DNA of 64,000 nt from Pseudomonas entomophila. Its GTDB lineage: Bacteria > Pseudomonadota > Gammaproteobacteria > Pseudomonadales > Pseudomonadaceae. A model generated the notes under the pieces. The model worked only from the letters and a program-made list of their open reading frames with translations, searched no databases and was not told the origin of the DNA. The stretch is from positions 1 through 64,000 of the forward strand of contig NZ_JAAMQI010000020.1 in NCBI RefSeq assembly GCF_013523165.1. The letters are read 5' to 3'. Each line of letters begins with the position of its first letter. The first letter of the stretch is position 1. Shown here piece after piece: positions 8,295 through 17,245 of this stretch. The translations under genes were made by a program, and so were the position numbers.

Positions 8295-10130
8295 TCAGGC
8301 GGCTTTCTGACGTGACTCGACCAGCGACCACCACTGCTCGAGGGTGGGCGAACGGGCCAGCTCCTCGAAGCTCACCTCGACCCCGCGGGTCTTGAGTTCG
8401 GCGGCCAGCTTCATCACGCTCAACGAATCCAGCCCGTAGAAGATCAGGTTTTCCTGCGGGTCGAGCGTTTCCCCGTCTTCGATCAGCTGGCGCAAACGGG
8501 CCTGCAGCCAGGTGCGGGTCGTGTCCACGCTCAGCAGATGGCGCAGGCGCTGCTTGTCGATCTTGCCGACCGGGGTCAGCGGCATGCGCTCGATCAGACG
8601 GATGCGATCGGGCAGCTTGTACTCGGCGATCCCCAGCTCGAGCAGATGCCGGCGCAGCGTCGACGGCTTGAGGGCGGGGTCGCGCGCCACGACGAAGGCG
8701 CAGCTTTTTTCACCCAGTGCCTCGTCCGGCATGGCCACCAGGCCGGCGTGGGTGACGTCCGGATGCAGCACGATCAGGTTCTCGATTTCCTCGGAAGCGA
8801 TCTTCTCGCCGCCACGGTTGACCTGGTCCTTGATGCGCCCGACCACCCGCAGGTCGCCGCTGGGCGTGAGCTGCACCAGGTCGCCCGAGTAATAGAAACC
8901 GTCCTGGTCGAAGGCGCTGGCGTTCTGCTCGGGGCTTTCGTAGTAGCCGCAGAAGGTGTACGGGCCGCGTGTGGCGAGCATGCCGGGCTGCCCAGGCGGG
9001 ACCGGCGCACCGGCCGCATCGACGATCTTGATCTCGTCCGCCGGGCTGATGGGACGGCCCTGGGTGGTGAAGATCTGCTCCTCGCTGTCGTCCAGCCGGG
9101 TGAAGTTGATCAGCCCTTCGGCCATGCCGAACACCTGCTGCAACTGGCACCCCAGCACGCTGGGCACCTGGCGCGCCAGCGAGTCGGCAAAGACCGCACC
9201 GCCCACTTGCAGGTAGCGCAGCGAGGCCAGCTGCTCGCGATGCTGCGGCGCGGCCTGCAGCCACAGGGCGACGGCGCTCGGCACCAGGGCCACGGTGTTG
9301 ACCGCGTGGCGCTGCACCAGGTCGAAGCAGGTGGCCGGTTCGGGGTTCGCCGCCATTACCACGCACCCACCGGCATGGAACACCCCCAGGGCGCCCGGCG
9401 AGCTGAGCAGGAAGTTGTGCGGCGCCGGGACCGCGCAGAGAAAGCGTGTCTCGGTATCGAGCGCGCACACTTCGGCGCAGGCACGCGCGTTGTAATGGTA
9501 GTCGTTGTGGGTGCGCGGGATGAGCTTGGGCGTGCCGGTACTGCCGCCGGACAACTGGAACAGTGCCACCTCCCCCGCTGGCGTCGGCGTCAGGGCGACC
9601 GGGCGCTCGCTGGGGCGCTCCAGCCAGGCCTGCAGGTCTTCATCGGTCGGGGTGGCGTGCAGGAACAGGCTCAGCCGTGGTTGCGCGTCGCCCTGCGCCA
9701 GAGCTTCACGGTAGGTATCGTCCTGGAAGAACGGGTGCTCGCGCGAGGCGATCAGCACGGCCGGACGGATCTGCCGGGCATAGGCGGTCAGCTCCAGCTT
9801 GCGGTGGCTGTACAGCGCATTGAGCGGGACGATGCCGGCCTTGAGCAGGGCGAACAGCACGAGGTAGAACTCGGCCAGGTTGGGCAGCTGGACCAGCGCC
9901 GTGTCGCCCTGGCCCAGGCCCTGCTCCGCCAGGCGCGAGGCCAGGTTGGACGACAGCCGGTCCAGGTCGGCGTAGGTGAAGCGGCGCTCGCCACACAGGA
10001 TGGCCGGCGCGTCGGGGGCGACCTGGCAACGGTCGGCCAGGATCCGGGTCAGGGGCTGGTCGATCCAGTAGCCGCAGTCACGGTAGCGTTGCGCCCGTTC
10101 GGCGGGCCAGGGGGTGAACTCGATGGTCAT
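8295..10130 (-). CDS. pmsE: Salicyl-AMP ligase fused to aryl carrier domain
   Basis: A 611-residue protein. Residues 1 to ~535 are an aryl-acid adenylation domain of the DhbE/PchD type, with the P-loop-like motif (QLSGGSTGTPKLIPRTHNDY) and a C-terminal PVGKIDKQRLR catalytic-lysine motif. The last ~75 residues are an aryl carrier domain whose GLDSL motif has the phosphopantetheine serine at about S569. It activates salicylate with ATP and loads it onto its own carrier, supplying the first condensation in PmsD. In the related PchD/PchE and BasE/BasF systems the two domains sit differently. It is 26 bases downstream of pmsC and probably translationally coupled in the operon. Confidence 0.93.
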   Translation of the reverse strand: MTIEFTPWPAERAQRYRDCGYWIDQPLTRILADRCQVAPDAPAILCGERRFTYADLDRLSSNLASRLAEQGLGQGDTALVQLPNLAEFYLVLFALLKAGIVPLNALYSHRKLELTAYARQIRPAVLIASREHPFFQDDTYREALAQGDAQPRLSLFLHATPTDEDLQAWLERPSERPVALTPTPAGEVALFQLSGGSTGTPKLIPRTHNDYHYNARACAEVCALDTETRFLCAVPAPHNFLLSSPGALGVFHAGGCVVMAANPEPATCFDLVQRHAVNTVALVPSAVALWLQAAPQHREQLASLRYLQVGGAVFADSLARQVPSVLGCQLQQVFGMAEGLINFTRLDDSEEQIFTTQGRPISPADEIKIVDAAGAPVPPGQPGMLATRGPYTFCGYYESPEQNASAFDQDGFYYSGDLVQLTPSGDLRVVGRIKDQVNRGGEKIASEEIENLIVLHPDVTHAGLVAMPDEALGEKSCAFVVARDPALKPSTLRRHLLELGIAEYKLPDRIRLIERMPLTPVGKIDKQRLRHLLSVDTTRTWLQARLRQLIEDGETLDPQENLIFYGLDSLSVMKLAAELKTRGVEVSFEELARSPTLEQWWSLVESRQKAA

Positions 10131-10156
10131 GGGTCGGTTTTCCAGAAGCGTTGAAA

Positions 10157-11332
10157 TCAATGGGTCAGGCCACAGGCCCGCAGCATGGTGCGCAGCTTGG
10201 TCTGCACTTCGGTCCACTCGGCGTCGGGCTGCGAGCTGTCGACGATGCCGGCGCCTGCGAACAGCCGTACACGCTCGTCCTTGAGGGTGCCGCAACGGAT
10301 GGTCACCACCCACTCCCCGTTACCTTGGGCGTCGCACCACCCGACCATGCCGGTGAACAGGCCGCGTTCACCGGGCTCGACGAAGCGGATCAGGTGCCGG
10401 GCCCGCTCGGTGGGATGGCCGCACACCGCCGGGGTCGGGTGCAGCCGACACGCCAGGTGCAACGCCCCGAGGGCAGGGTCGGCCAGGGTGCCTTCGATGC
10501 GCGTGGACAGGTGCCAGAGCGCGGGCGTGCTGATCAGCGAAGGCCGCGCCGGCACGTCCAGCGCGGTGCACAGCTCACCGATGCGCGCGGCGATGTCTTC
10601 GGTGACGAAGCGGTGCTCATGGTGGTCCTTGTCCGACGCCGCCAGGGCTTGGGCGCTGCGTCGATCGGCATCAGGGTCGGCCATGCGCATCGCCGAACCT
10701 GCCAGCGGGTTGGAGACGAAGCGCGTGCCCTCCTTGCGCACCAGCAACTCGGGGCTGACGCCCAGCAGCGTCGCGCCATCGGCCATGGGCACGCGGAAGT
10801 GATACCCGGTCGGGTTCTGCACACGCAGGTTGTGCTGCACGGCGTCGACGCTCACCGGCTCGGCGAACACCAGTTCGCGCTGCACCGAGAGCACCGCCTT
10901 GCGCACGTCGCTGAGCTGGAAGTTGACCAGCGCATGCTCGACCGAGCGTTTGAAGGCCTGTGCTTCGGGGCAGTTGCGCTGCTCGAGCAGGCTTGGCAAC
11001 GCCTGCAGCGCAAGGTCGCTGACCGGGGCCAGGGCACGCCACTGGGCGTTTTCGGGCACGAACAGACACGACGGCTCGCCCGCATCGAAGGGAAGCGCGC
11101 CCACGACGATCGGGTTGGGCTGGCCGGCATGACGTGCCTGCTCGAACGCGTCCGCGATCGCCTGGGCAAACACGCTGCGCGCTGCCTCGCTGTGGCCTGC
11201 CGGCGTACTGACACGCTGCGCGATGCCCGTGCAGAGCAGCTCGCGCTCACCCGACACGAACGAGAAAACATCATTTTTTTCAACGGCTTGTGATGGCTCC
11301 CACACTGGAGCCTTGAGTGTGGCTGTACTCAT
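10157..11332 (-). CDS. pmsC: Isochorismate synthase
   Basis: A 391-residue chorismate-binding enzyme (PchA/DhbC/EntC family) that isomerises chorismate to isochorismate. The conserved C-terminal half is complete: NPLAGSAMRMADP, DKDHHEHRFV, HLSTRIEGTL, LHPTPAVCGHP and ERGLFTGMVGW, including the acidic Mg-binding residues. First gene of the minus-strand operon, which makes salicylate and histamine. A GGGAGG lies about ten bases before the ATG. It is divergent from pmsD across 116 bases of AT-rich sequence. Confidence 0.94.
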   Translation of the reverse strand: MSTATLKAPVWEPSQAVEKNDVFSFVSGERELLCTGIAQRVSTPAGHSEAARSVFAQAIADAFEQARHAGQPNPIVVGALPFDAGEPSCLFVPENAQWRALAPVSDLALQALPSLLEQRNCPEAQAFKRSVEHALVNFQLSDVRKAVLSVQRELVFAEPVSVDAVQHNLRVQNPTGYHFRVPMADGATLLGVSPELLVRKEGTRFVSNPLAGSAMRMADPDADRRSAQALAASDKDHHEHRFVTEDIAARIGELCTALDVPARPSLISTPALWHLSTRIEGTLADPALGALHLACRLHPTPAVCGHPTERARHLIRFVEPGERGLFTGMVGWCDAQGNGEWVVTIRCGTLKDERVRLFAGAGIVDSSQPDAEWTEVQTKLRTMLRACGLTH

Positions 11333-11448
11333 CGAACGACCTGCCTCCCTGCAAAAAGATTAACAAATTGTTTAAATCTAAACACGAATCGTTTTTAATA
11401 CGGGACGACATTATGTTTGGTTTGTCAATCACAAGGAACGCGTGAGTC
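11333..11448. promoter_or_regulatory. Divergent pmsC / pmsD promoter region
   Basis: 116 bases between the divergent biosynthetic genes, markedly AT-rich in an otherwise GC-rich window. It contains the near-perfect palindrome AACAAATTGTT (11362-11372) inside an imperfect 21-base palindrome beginning GATT and ending AATC (11358-11378). The position suits an operator for both operons. I do not see a clear canonical Fur box, nor a PvdS-type TAAAT-N16-CGT promoter, so the regulator is not identified. Confidence 0.5.
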
Positions 11449-14400
11449 ATGAAAACATTGACGCCGATGCAGGCCGCCTGCTGGAGCGGGCGGGCCGCTT
11501 CCGCCGAGTTGGGCAACGTGGCAGCGCACCTGTACGTCGAGTTCGAAGGGCCTGCCCTGGAGGCCGAACGCCTGGAGCGAGCGCTGGCGCACGTCTCTCG
11601 TCGTCACCCTATGCTGCGCCTGCGCCTGACCGCCGACGGGGCGCAGGTCATCGCCCCGCTGGACGCCGGCCCCGTGCTCGAGGTGGAAGACCTGGGCGCG
11701 ATTCCTGCCGGACAGGCGGCCGCGCACCTGGCGCGCAAACGCGAGCGCTGGACCCACCAGCAGCTGGACCTTCGCCAACGGTCCGGCCTGCGCATCGGCC
11801 TGACCCGCCTGCCCGACCGGCGCACACGCCTGCACATCGATGCCGACATGATCGCCATCGACCCTTCGAGCCTTCGGGTGCTGGTCGAAGACCTGGCCAT
11901 CGCCTATGAAACGCCTGAGGCAGCCTGGCCGGCTGCGCCCGCTTTCTTCGACTGGTGGGACGTCGCTCGGCACGACGCTGCGCTCGCCGCTGCCCGTGAC
12001 CGCGATCGCCAGTGGTGGCGCCAGCGTCTGGATCGGATCGCTCCAGCGCCGAGCCTGCCGCGGCTCGAGGACCCCCGCCCCACACGGCCCCACAGTGAAC
12101 GCCTGCATGCCTGGCTCTCGCCTGTGCAGCGCCAGGCCCTGCAACACCTGGCGCGGGCACAGCGGGTCAGCCTCTCGACACTGATGCTGAGCCTGTTCGC
12201 CACGGTACTCGGCGCGCACACCGGTGACCGCCGACTGCGCCTGAACGTGCCGAGCTTCTGGCGAGCGCCGCTGGTGGCGCAGGTGGAACGCATCGTCGGC
12301 GAATTCGCCAATGTCCTGATCGTCGATGTCGACCTGGAGGCCGCTGCACACCCGGCCGCGCTGTGCCAGCAACTGGCCGACCAGTTGATCGAACGGCTCG
12401 AGCACAGCACCTGGTCGGGCGTCGACCTGATGCGCGAGCTGTCGCGTCACCACGGCTCGCCGCAGTTGACACCGGTGGTCTTCACCGCCGCCCTGGACGT
12501 GCCCGGAGGGTCGCTGTTCTCGCCACGCGTGCATCGGCTCTTCGGTCAACTGGCCTGGACCATCTCACAAGGGCCGCAGGTCGCCCTGGACGTGCAGGTC
12601 GCCTGCGCCGATGACGGCATCCTGATCAACTGGGACGTGCGCCTGGATGCACTGCCGCGTGCCTGGGTAACGCAGCTGTTCGATCGTTTCATGCACCTGG
12701 TACAGACGGTGAGCGCAGACCCCGACGCCCTGACGCGGCCGCTGCCCGATCGCGCCCATGAACGCCCGCTCAACCCGCTGCAGCAGGCCTACCTGCTGGG
12801 CCGGGGTACGCAAGTGCCGCTCGGCGGCGTGGCGATGCAGGAATTTCGCGAATACCGCGGCCCCCTGAACGTCGCGACCCTGCGCGAGCGCCTCACAGGC
12901 ATGGTGCGGCAGCACCCCGGCCTGCGTACCCACATCGACGCACATCGACGCGTGCAGTTCGTGCACCCCGACGTCGTGCTCAACCTCGACGAGGTCGACC
13001 TGTCGCACCTGCCCACGGCCGAGGCCCTCGACGCCATCGCTGCCCGGCGCGAGGCCTACGCCCACGCGCACTTCGCCCTGGATCGCTCGCCCTGGAACGT
13101 CACCGTCTTTCGTCTGCCGTCGAACGAATGCGTGGTCTTCGCCCGCCTGGACGCCTTGATCGTCGATGGCCGCGCCATCGCCGCGCTGCTGGTGGAGCTG
13201 CTGCAAGGCCAGGCGGCCGACGTCCCTGCCGCGCCCACGCCCGCCCCGGACGTCGCACCGACGCCTGAACAACGTCAGGCCGACGCAGCCTACTGGACGC
13301 ACAAACTGGCGCCGGTGACCGGCGTTCCTCGCCTGCCCTGGGCCCGCCCGCTGGAACAGCTCGGCTCTTCGCGCTACCAGCGCCAGCGCCTGCGACTGCC
13401 GAAGGCGGACTTCGCTGCGCTGTGCCGGCTGGGCGCTCGGCAGGGGCTGTTCAACCATGCCACCTTGACCGCCGTGGTACTGGACGTGTTGTCCCACTGG
13501 CTGCGTGACGGTGACCTGTGCGTGGCCATGCCGGTGGCGGCGCCGAGCGAGGCCGCGCTGGCCAACCGTTCGAGCTTTCTGGCGATCAACTGGGCCAGGG
13601 CCTCAGGCGATTTCGCCAAGCGGGCCGCCGCGCTGCAGACCGATGTGCTCGAAGGGTTGCAGCACCTGGCGTTCTCGGGCGTCGACCTGGCGCGCCTGCT
13701 GTTCGAACGTCACGGCCCCGGCCCGGTACTGCCCGTGGTGATCACCAACGGGTTGTCCTGGCCGGCACTGCCGGCCGACAGCCCGATGCGTCTGCTGGGC
13801 GGCCTGACGCAGACCCCGCAGGTGGCGCTGGACGTGCGTTTCTCACGCGATGCCAGCGGCGACCTGCTGCTGGAGATCGACCACGCCGTCGAGGCGCTGG
13901 CACCTGCCTGCGTGAGCGCCATGCTGCAGGCCCTGGAGCGTACCTTGCACCAGATCGTGGCCAGTGGCGACTTCGCGATCGCGCCCGGCACCGTGGTCGA
14001 CACCCGCCACTACCGGCTCAACAGCCCGCTGGAGGAAGCCTGCGAAGCGCCCTTCCTGCGGCAGATCGCACAGCGATTGTTCGACCCGGACAACACGGCA
14101 ACGGCCTTGATCAGCGGGGAACGTCAGCTCAGCTACGCCGAGCTGGGCCAGCAGGTGGCGCGCGCCATCGCGGCCTTGCGCGGGCGTGGCCTGAGCGCAG
14201 GCCAGGTCGTGGCGATCTGCCTGCCCCGTGGCCCGGCCCACACCACCCTGACCTTGGCCTGCGCCCTGACCGGCCTGGTCTGGGTGCCGATCGATGCCGC
14301 CGCACCGGCCCAGCGTCGCCAGTACCTGCTGGACAACTGCCGGCCCGCGCTGGTGGTGCTGGGCGACGGCGAGGCCCAGGGGCATCCGGCGAGCGATGTC

Positions 14401-15792
14401 GAGGCCCTGCTGGCCACGCCTGCGCCACTGCCTGCCGACCTGCCGGACCTGTCGCTCGACGAGGCGCCGGCGTACTACCTCTACACCTCTGGCACCACCG
14501 GCCGGCCCAAGTGCGTGGTACTCGACAACCGCGCCACCGCCAACGTGATCGGCCATACGCTCGCCGACTGGGCCGTGACCGCCGACGATGTCCTGCTGTC
14601 GGTGACGCCGCTGCACCACGACATGTCGGTGTTCGACGTGTTCGGCAGCCTCGCGGCCGGAGCCACGCTGGTGCTGCCGCTCGCCGATGAAGAAAAGGAC
14701 GCGCTGCGCTGGCACGCGTTGATCGCGCGCCATCAGGTCAGCCTGTGGTGCTCCGTCCCGGCCATGCTCGACATGCTGCTGGCCTGTCGGGGCGACCGGG
14801 CGATGACAAGCCTGCGCCTAATCGCCCAAGGCGGCGACTACCTCAAGCCAACGGTCATCGCCGAGCTGCGCGCCCAGCTGCCGAGCGCACGCCTGGTGTC
14901 CCTGGGCGGGCCGACGGAAACCACAATCTGGAGCATCTGGCACGCGATCACCGCACAGGACCAGGGCCAGGTGCCCTACGGCCGCCCCTTGCCAGGCAAC
15001 CGCTACCTGGTGCTCGATGCCCAGGGCGAACATTGCCCGGTCGGGGTGGTGGGTCGCATCCACACGGCGGGCGTCAACCTGGCGCTGGGCTACCTGCAGG
15101 ACGGCCATCTGCTGCAGACCGACTTCGTCACGGTCACCGACGAGCACGGCGAACCTGTGCGCGCCTTCCGAACGGGCGACTGTGGCCGTTACCGCGAGGA
15201 CGGCGTCCTGCTGTTCGACAGCCGGGTCAACGGCTACGTGAAGATCCGCGGTGTGCGTGTCTCGCTGCCGGATGTCGAAGCCGCACTGGCCAGCCATCCG
15301 GCGCTGCGTCAGGTGCTGGTGGTCGATCACCAGGCGCCAGGCTCGGACGACCCGTGCCTGGGAGCCCTGTACGTCTGCGCCGAGGGTACCGCCCCCAGCC
15401 TGGCCGAACTGCGCGCCCATGCCCGCCAGCACCTGCCGGGTTCGCACGTGCCGACCCGTCTGCTGCCCGTGGCAGCGCTCCCGCTGTCGCAGAACGGCAA
15501 ACCTGACCGATCTACCGCACGCCAGTGGCTGGAGGTCGCGCCGCCGGCCGCGACCCGCCTCCTGCCTGCCAACCCGGTGCTGGACGTCTACGCCAAGGTA
15601 CTGGCCCTGCCGCCCGGTCAGGCGACGGATGCGTCGGCGAGCTTTCTCAGCCTGGGCCTGCGCCCCCAGCACCTCAAGGCCATCGCGGCAGGGCTGCACC
15701 AGCGCTTCGCGATCAGCCTGTCACCGGCGCAGCTGCTGCGTTGCCGCGATGCCCGGGACGTGGAACGCCTGCTGGCCGACGCGCGTGCCTGA
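11449..15792 (+). CDS. pmsD: NRPS: tandem cyclization, adenylation, degenerate carrier
   Basis: A 1447-residue non-ribosomal peptide synthetase. Cy1 is residues 1 to ~430 with an intact DxxxxDxxS motif (D133, D138, S141). Cy2 is ~440-875 with D568xxxxD573, but Ala576 replaces the final serine. The A domain is ~885-1385 with LYTSGTTGRPK near 1011, LGGPTETTIWSIWH and the QNGKPDR lysine motif. A C-terminal carrier-like remnant of ~60 residues follows. In the remnant the expected LGGxSL reads LGLRPQHL, so Pro1406 stands where the phosphopantetheine serine should be. In pseudomonine assembly this enzyme should select threonine, join it to salicylate and cyclise it to an oxazoline. The amino acid specificity is taken from the pathway, not decoded. 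The loaded carrier is probably supplied in trans by PmsG. Confidence 0.9.
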   Translation: MKTLTPMQAACWSGRAASAELGNVAAHLYVEFEGPALEAERLERALAHVSRRHPMLRLRLTADGAQVIAPLDAGPVLEVEDLGAIPAGQAAAHLARKRERWTHQQLDLRQRSGLRIGLTRLPDRRTRLHIDADMIAIDPSSLRVLVEDLAIAYETPEAAWPAAPAFFDWWDVARHDAALAAARDRDRQWWRQRLDRIAPAPSLPRLEDPRPTRPHSERLHAWLSPVQRQALQHLARAQRVSLSTLMLSLFATVLGAHTGDRRLRLNVPSFWRAPLVAQVERIVGEFANVLIVDVDLEAAAHPAALCQQLADQLIERLEHSTWSGVDLMRELSRHHGSPQLTPVVFTAALDVPGGSLFSPRVHRLFGQLAWTISQGPQVALDVQVACADDGILINWDVRLDALPRAWVTQLFDRFMHLVQTVSADPDALTRPLPDRAHERPLNPLQQAYLLGRGTQVPLGGVAMQEFREYRGPLNVATLRERLTGMVRQHPGLRTHIDAHRRVQFVHPDVVLNLDEVDLSHLPTAEALDAIAARREAYAHAHFALDRSPWNVTVFRLPSNECVVFARLDALIVDGRAIAALLVELLQGQAADVPAAPTPAPDVAPTPEQRQADAAYWTHKLAPVTGVPRLPWARPLEQLGSSRYQRQRLRLPKADFAALCRLGARQGLFNHATLTAVVLDVLSHWLRDGDLCVAMPVAAPSEAALANRSSFLAINWARASGDFAKRAAALQTDVLEGLQHLAFSGVDLARLLFERHGPGPVLPVVITNGLSWPALPADSPMRLLGGLTQTPQVALDVRFSRDASGDLLLEIDHAVEALAPACVSAMLQALERTLHQIVASGDFAIAPGTVVDTRHYRLNSPLEEACEAPFLRQIAQRLFDPDNTATALISGERQLSYAELGQQVARAIAALRGRGLSAGQVVAICLPRGPAHTTLTLACALTGLVWVPIDAAAPAQRRQYLLDNCRPALVVLGDGEAQGHPASDVEALLATPAPLPADLPDLSLDEAPAYYLYTSGTTGRPKCVVLDNRATANVIGHTLADWAVTADDVLLSVTPLHHDMSVFDVFGSLAAGATLVLPLADEEKDALRWHALIARHQVSLWCSVPAMLDMLLACRGDRAMTSLRLIAQGGDYLKPTVIAELRAQLPSARLVSLGGPTETTIWSIWHAITAQDQGQVPYGRPLPGNRYLVLDAQGEHCPVGVVGRIHTAGVNLALGYLQDGHLLQTDFVTVTDEHGEPVRAFRTGDCGRYREDGVLLFDSRVNGYVKIRGVRVSLPDVEAALASHPALRQVLVVDHQAPGSDDPCLGALYVCAEGTAPSLAELRAHARQHLPGSHVPTRLLPVAALPLSQNGKPDRSTARQWLEVAPPAATRLLPANPVLDVYAKVLALPPGQATDASASFLSLGLRPQHLKAIAAGLHQRFAISLSPAQLLRCRDARDVERLLADARA

Positions 15793-15816
15793 ACCATCGG
15801 ACATCGACGTCACGGG

Positions 15817-15840
15817 CGTACCGACCACAGGGTCGGTACG
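15817..15840 (+). other. Perfect hairpin between pmsD and pmsF
   Basis: CGTACCGACC, loop ACAG, then GGTCGGTACG: a perfect 10-bp stem with a 4-base loop in the 79-base gap between two co-directional biosynthetic genes. No T run follows, so it is more likely an mRNA processing or stability element, or an attenuator, than a strong terminator. The pmsF ribosome site (TAAGGAGA) begins about 16 bases after it. Confidence 0.6.
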
Positions 15841-15871
15841 TACACCGACCCCACCTAAGGAGAGGGATCGC

Positions 15872-17191
15872 ATGAACGACACACCCCTGGTAGACATCAC
15901 CGGGATTGGCCTGGGGCCTTTCAACCTGGGACTGGCCGCACTGCTGGAAGACCAGCCTGCCCTGAGCGCGACCTTTCTCGAGCGCAAGGCCGCGTTTCGC
16001 TGGCACGAAGGCCTGCTGCTGTCAGGCACGACCCTGCAGGTCCCCTTCCTCGCCGACCTGGTGACCATGGCCGACCCGACCCATCGCCTGAGCTACCTCA
16101 ATTACCTGCATCAGCACGATCGCCTCTACGGCTTCTATTACTACGATCATTTCCAGGTGCCGCGCCGCGAGTACGACCATTATTGCCGCTGGGCCTCGCA
16201 GCAGTTGCACACCTGCCGTTTCGGCGAGCACGTCAGCGACGTTCGCTACGAGGCCGACGGTGAGTACTTCCGAATCGAGACCCAGTCGCTGTCCGGGTTC
16301 AAGCGCCATTACCACAGTCGCCACCTGGCCGTGGGCGTGGGCACCGCGCCGATCCTGCCAGCGTGGGCACGCCTGAGCGGCACGGCACCGATCATGCACT
16401 CGGCCGAATTCGGCAAGCGCCGCGCCGAGCTGGCGCACTGCAAGCAGGTCACGGTGGTCGGGTCGGGCCAGAGCGCCGCCGAATGCGTGCTGGCGCTGTT
16501 CAGCGAACTGACGCCCGAACAGGTGGCCGCCGGGGCGTCGATTCGCTGGATCACCCGCTCGCCGGGCTTTCACCCGATGGAGTATTCCAAGCTCGGGCAG
16601 GAATGCTTCACGCCGGCCTACATGCGCTACTTCCACAGCCTGCCGCGCGAGCGCCGCCGGGACGTGGTCGCGGATCAGGGCTTGCTCTACAAAGGCATCA
16701 GTTTCTCGACGATCGCGGCCATCTACGACCTGATCTACGAACGCTCGATCGGTGGGATCGAGCCGGGCCTCACCTTGCTGTCGAACTGCGAGATCGAACG
16801 TGTCGAGCAGGTCGATGGCACGTTGCGCCTGGCCTACCGCCACCGCGAACTAGAGCAGACCAGCACCCTGCAGGCCGATGCGATCGTGGCGGCCACGGGC
16901 TACGGCCATGCCTGGCCGAGCTGGTTCGAACGGCTCAAGGACGAGGTACTGGTCACCGACGCGCACGGCGACTGCATCGTCGAGGAGGACTTCACTGCAC
17001 GCCGACGCGACGAGGGCGCGGGCCGTGTGTTCGTGCAGAACGCAGAAATCTTCCAGCACGGGGTCGGCTCGCCCGACCTGGGCATCGCCGCCATTCGCAA
17101 CGCGACGATCGTCAACAAACTGCTGGGGCGGGCCCATTACCGGCTGCCGCGGCGCTCATCGTTCCAGCACTACGGCATGCACGACGCCTGA
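15872..17191 (+). CDS. pmsF: FAD/NADPH-dependent amine N-monooxygenase
   Basis: A 439-residue member of the lysine/ornithine N-hydroxylase family (IucD/PvdA/BasC type). Visible motifs are the FAD-binding GIGLGPFNLGLAALL at the N-terminus, an NADPH-binding GSGQSAAE near residue 197 and the C-terminal ATGYGH near residue 340. In this cluster the likely substrate is histamine, giving N-hydroxyhistamine, the nucleophile that releases the peptide and supplies the N-O group of pseudomonine. ATG at 15872 follows a strong TAAGGAGA, so the long upstream open frame inside pmsD is not part of the gene. The pmsF letter is assigned by elimination among pmsA-G. Confidence 0.87.
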   Translation: MNDTPLVDITGIGLGPFNLGLAALLEDQPALSATFLERKAAFRWHEGLLLSGTTLQVPFLADLVTMADPTHRLSYLNYLHQHDRLYGFYYYDHFQVPRREYDHYCRWASQQLHTCRFGEHVSDVRYEADGEYFRIETQSLSGFKRHYHSRHLAVGVGTAPILPAWARLSGTAPIMHSAEFGKRRAELAHCKQVTVVGSGQSAAECVLALFSELTPEQVAAGASIRWITRSPGFHPMEYSKLGQECFTPAYMRYFHSLPRERRRDVVADQGLLYKGISFSTIAAIYDLIYERSIGGIEPGLTLLSNCEIERVEQVDGTLRLAYRHRELEQTSTLQADAIVAATGYGHAWPSWFERLKDEVLVTDAHGDCIVEEDFTARRRDEGAGRVFVQNAEIFQHGVGSPDLGIAAIRNATIVNKLLGRAHYRLPRRSSFQHYGMHDA

Positions 17192-17197
17192 CGCAGC

Positions 17198-17228
17198 GCC
17201 CCTGCCGGCAACCCGCGCCGACAGGGGC
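17198..17228. terminator. Bidirectional terminator between pmsF and pmsG
   Basis: GCCCCTGCCGGC and GCCGACAGGGGC form an 11-of-12-bp stem around a 7-base loop, centred in the 54-base gap between the convergent pmsF and pmsG genes. There is no long T run on either side. Confidence 0.6.
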
Positions 17229-17245
17229 ATGACGCCTTCACACCT

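Noticed and set aside
11373..11392. TAAAT followed by CGT, resembling a PvdS-dependent promoter
   Set aside because: The spacer is 12 bases rather than about 16, so it does not fit iron-starvation promoters.
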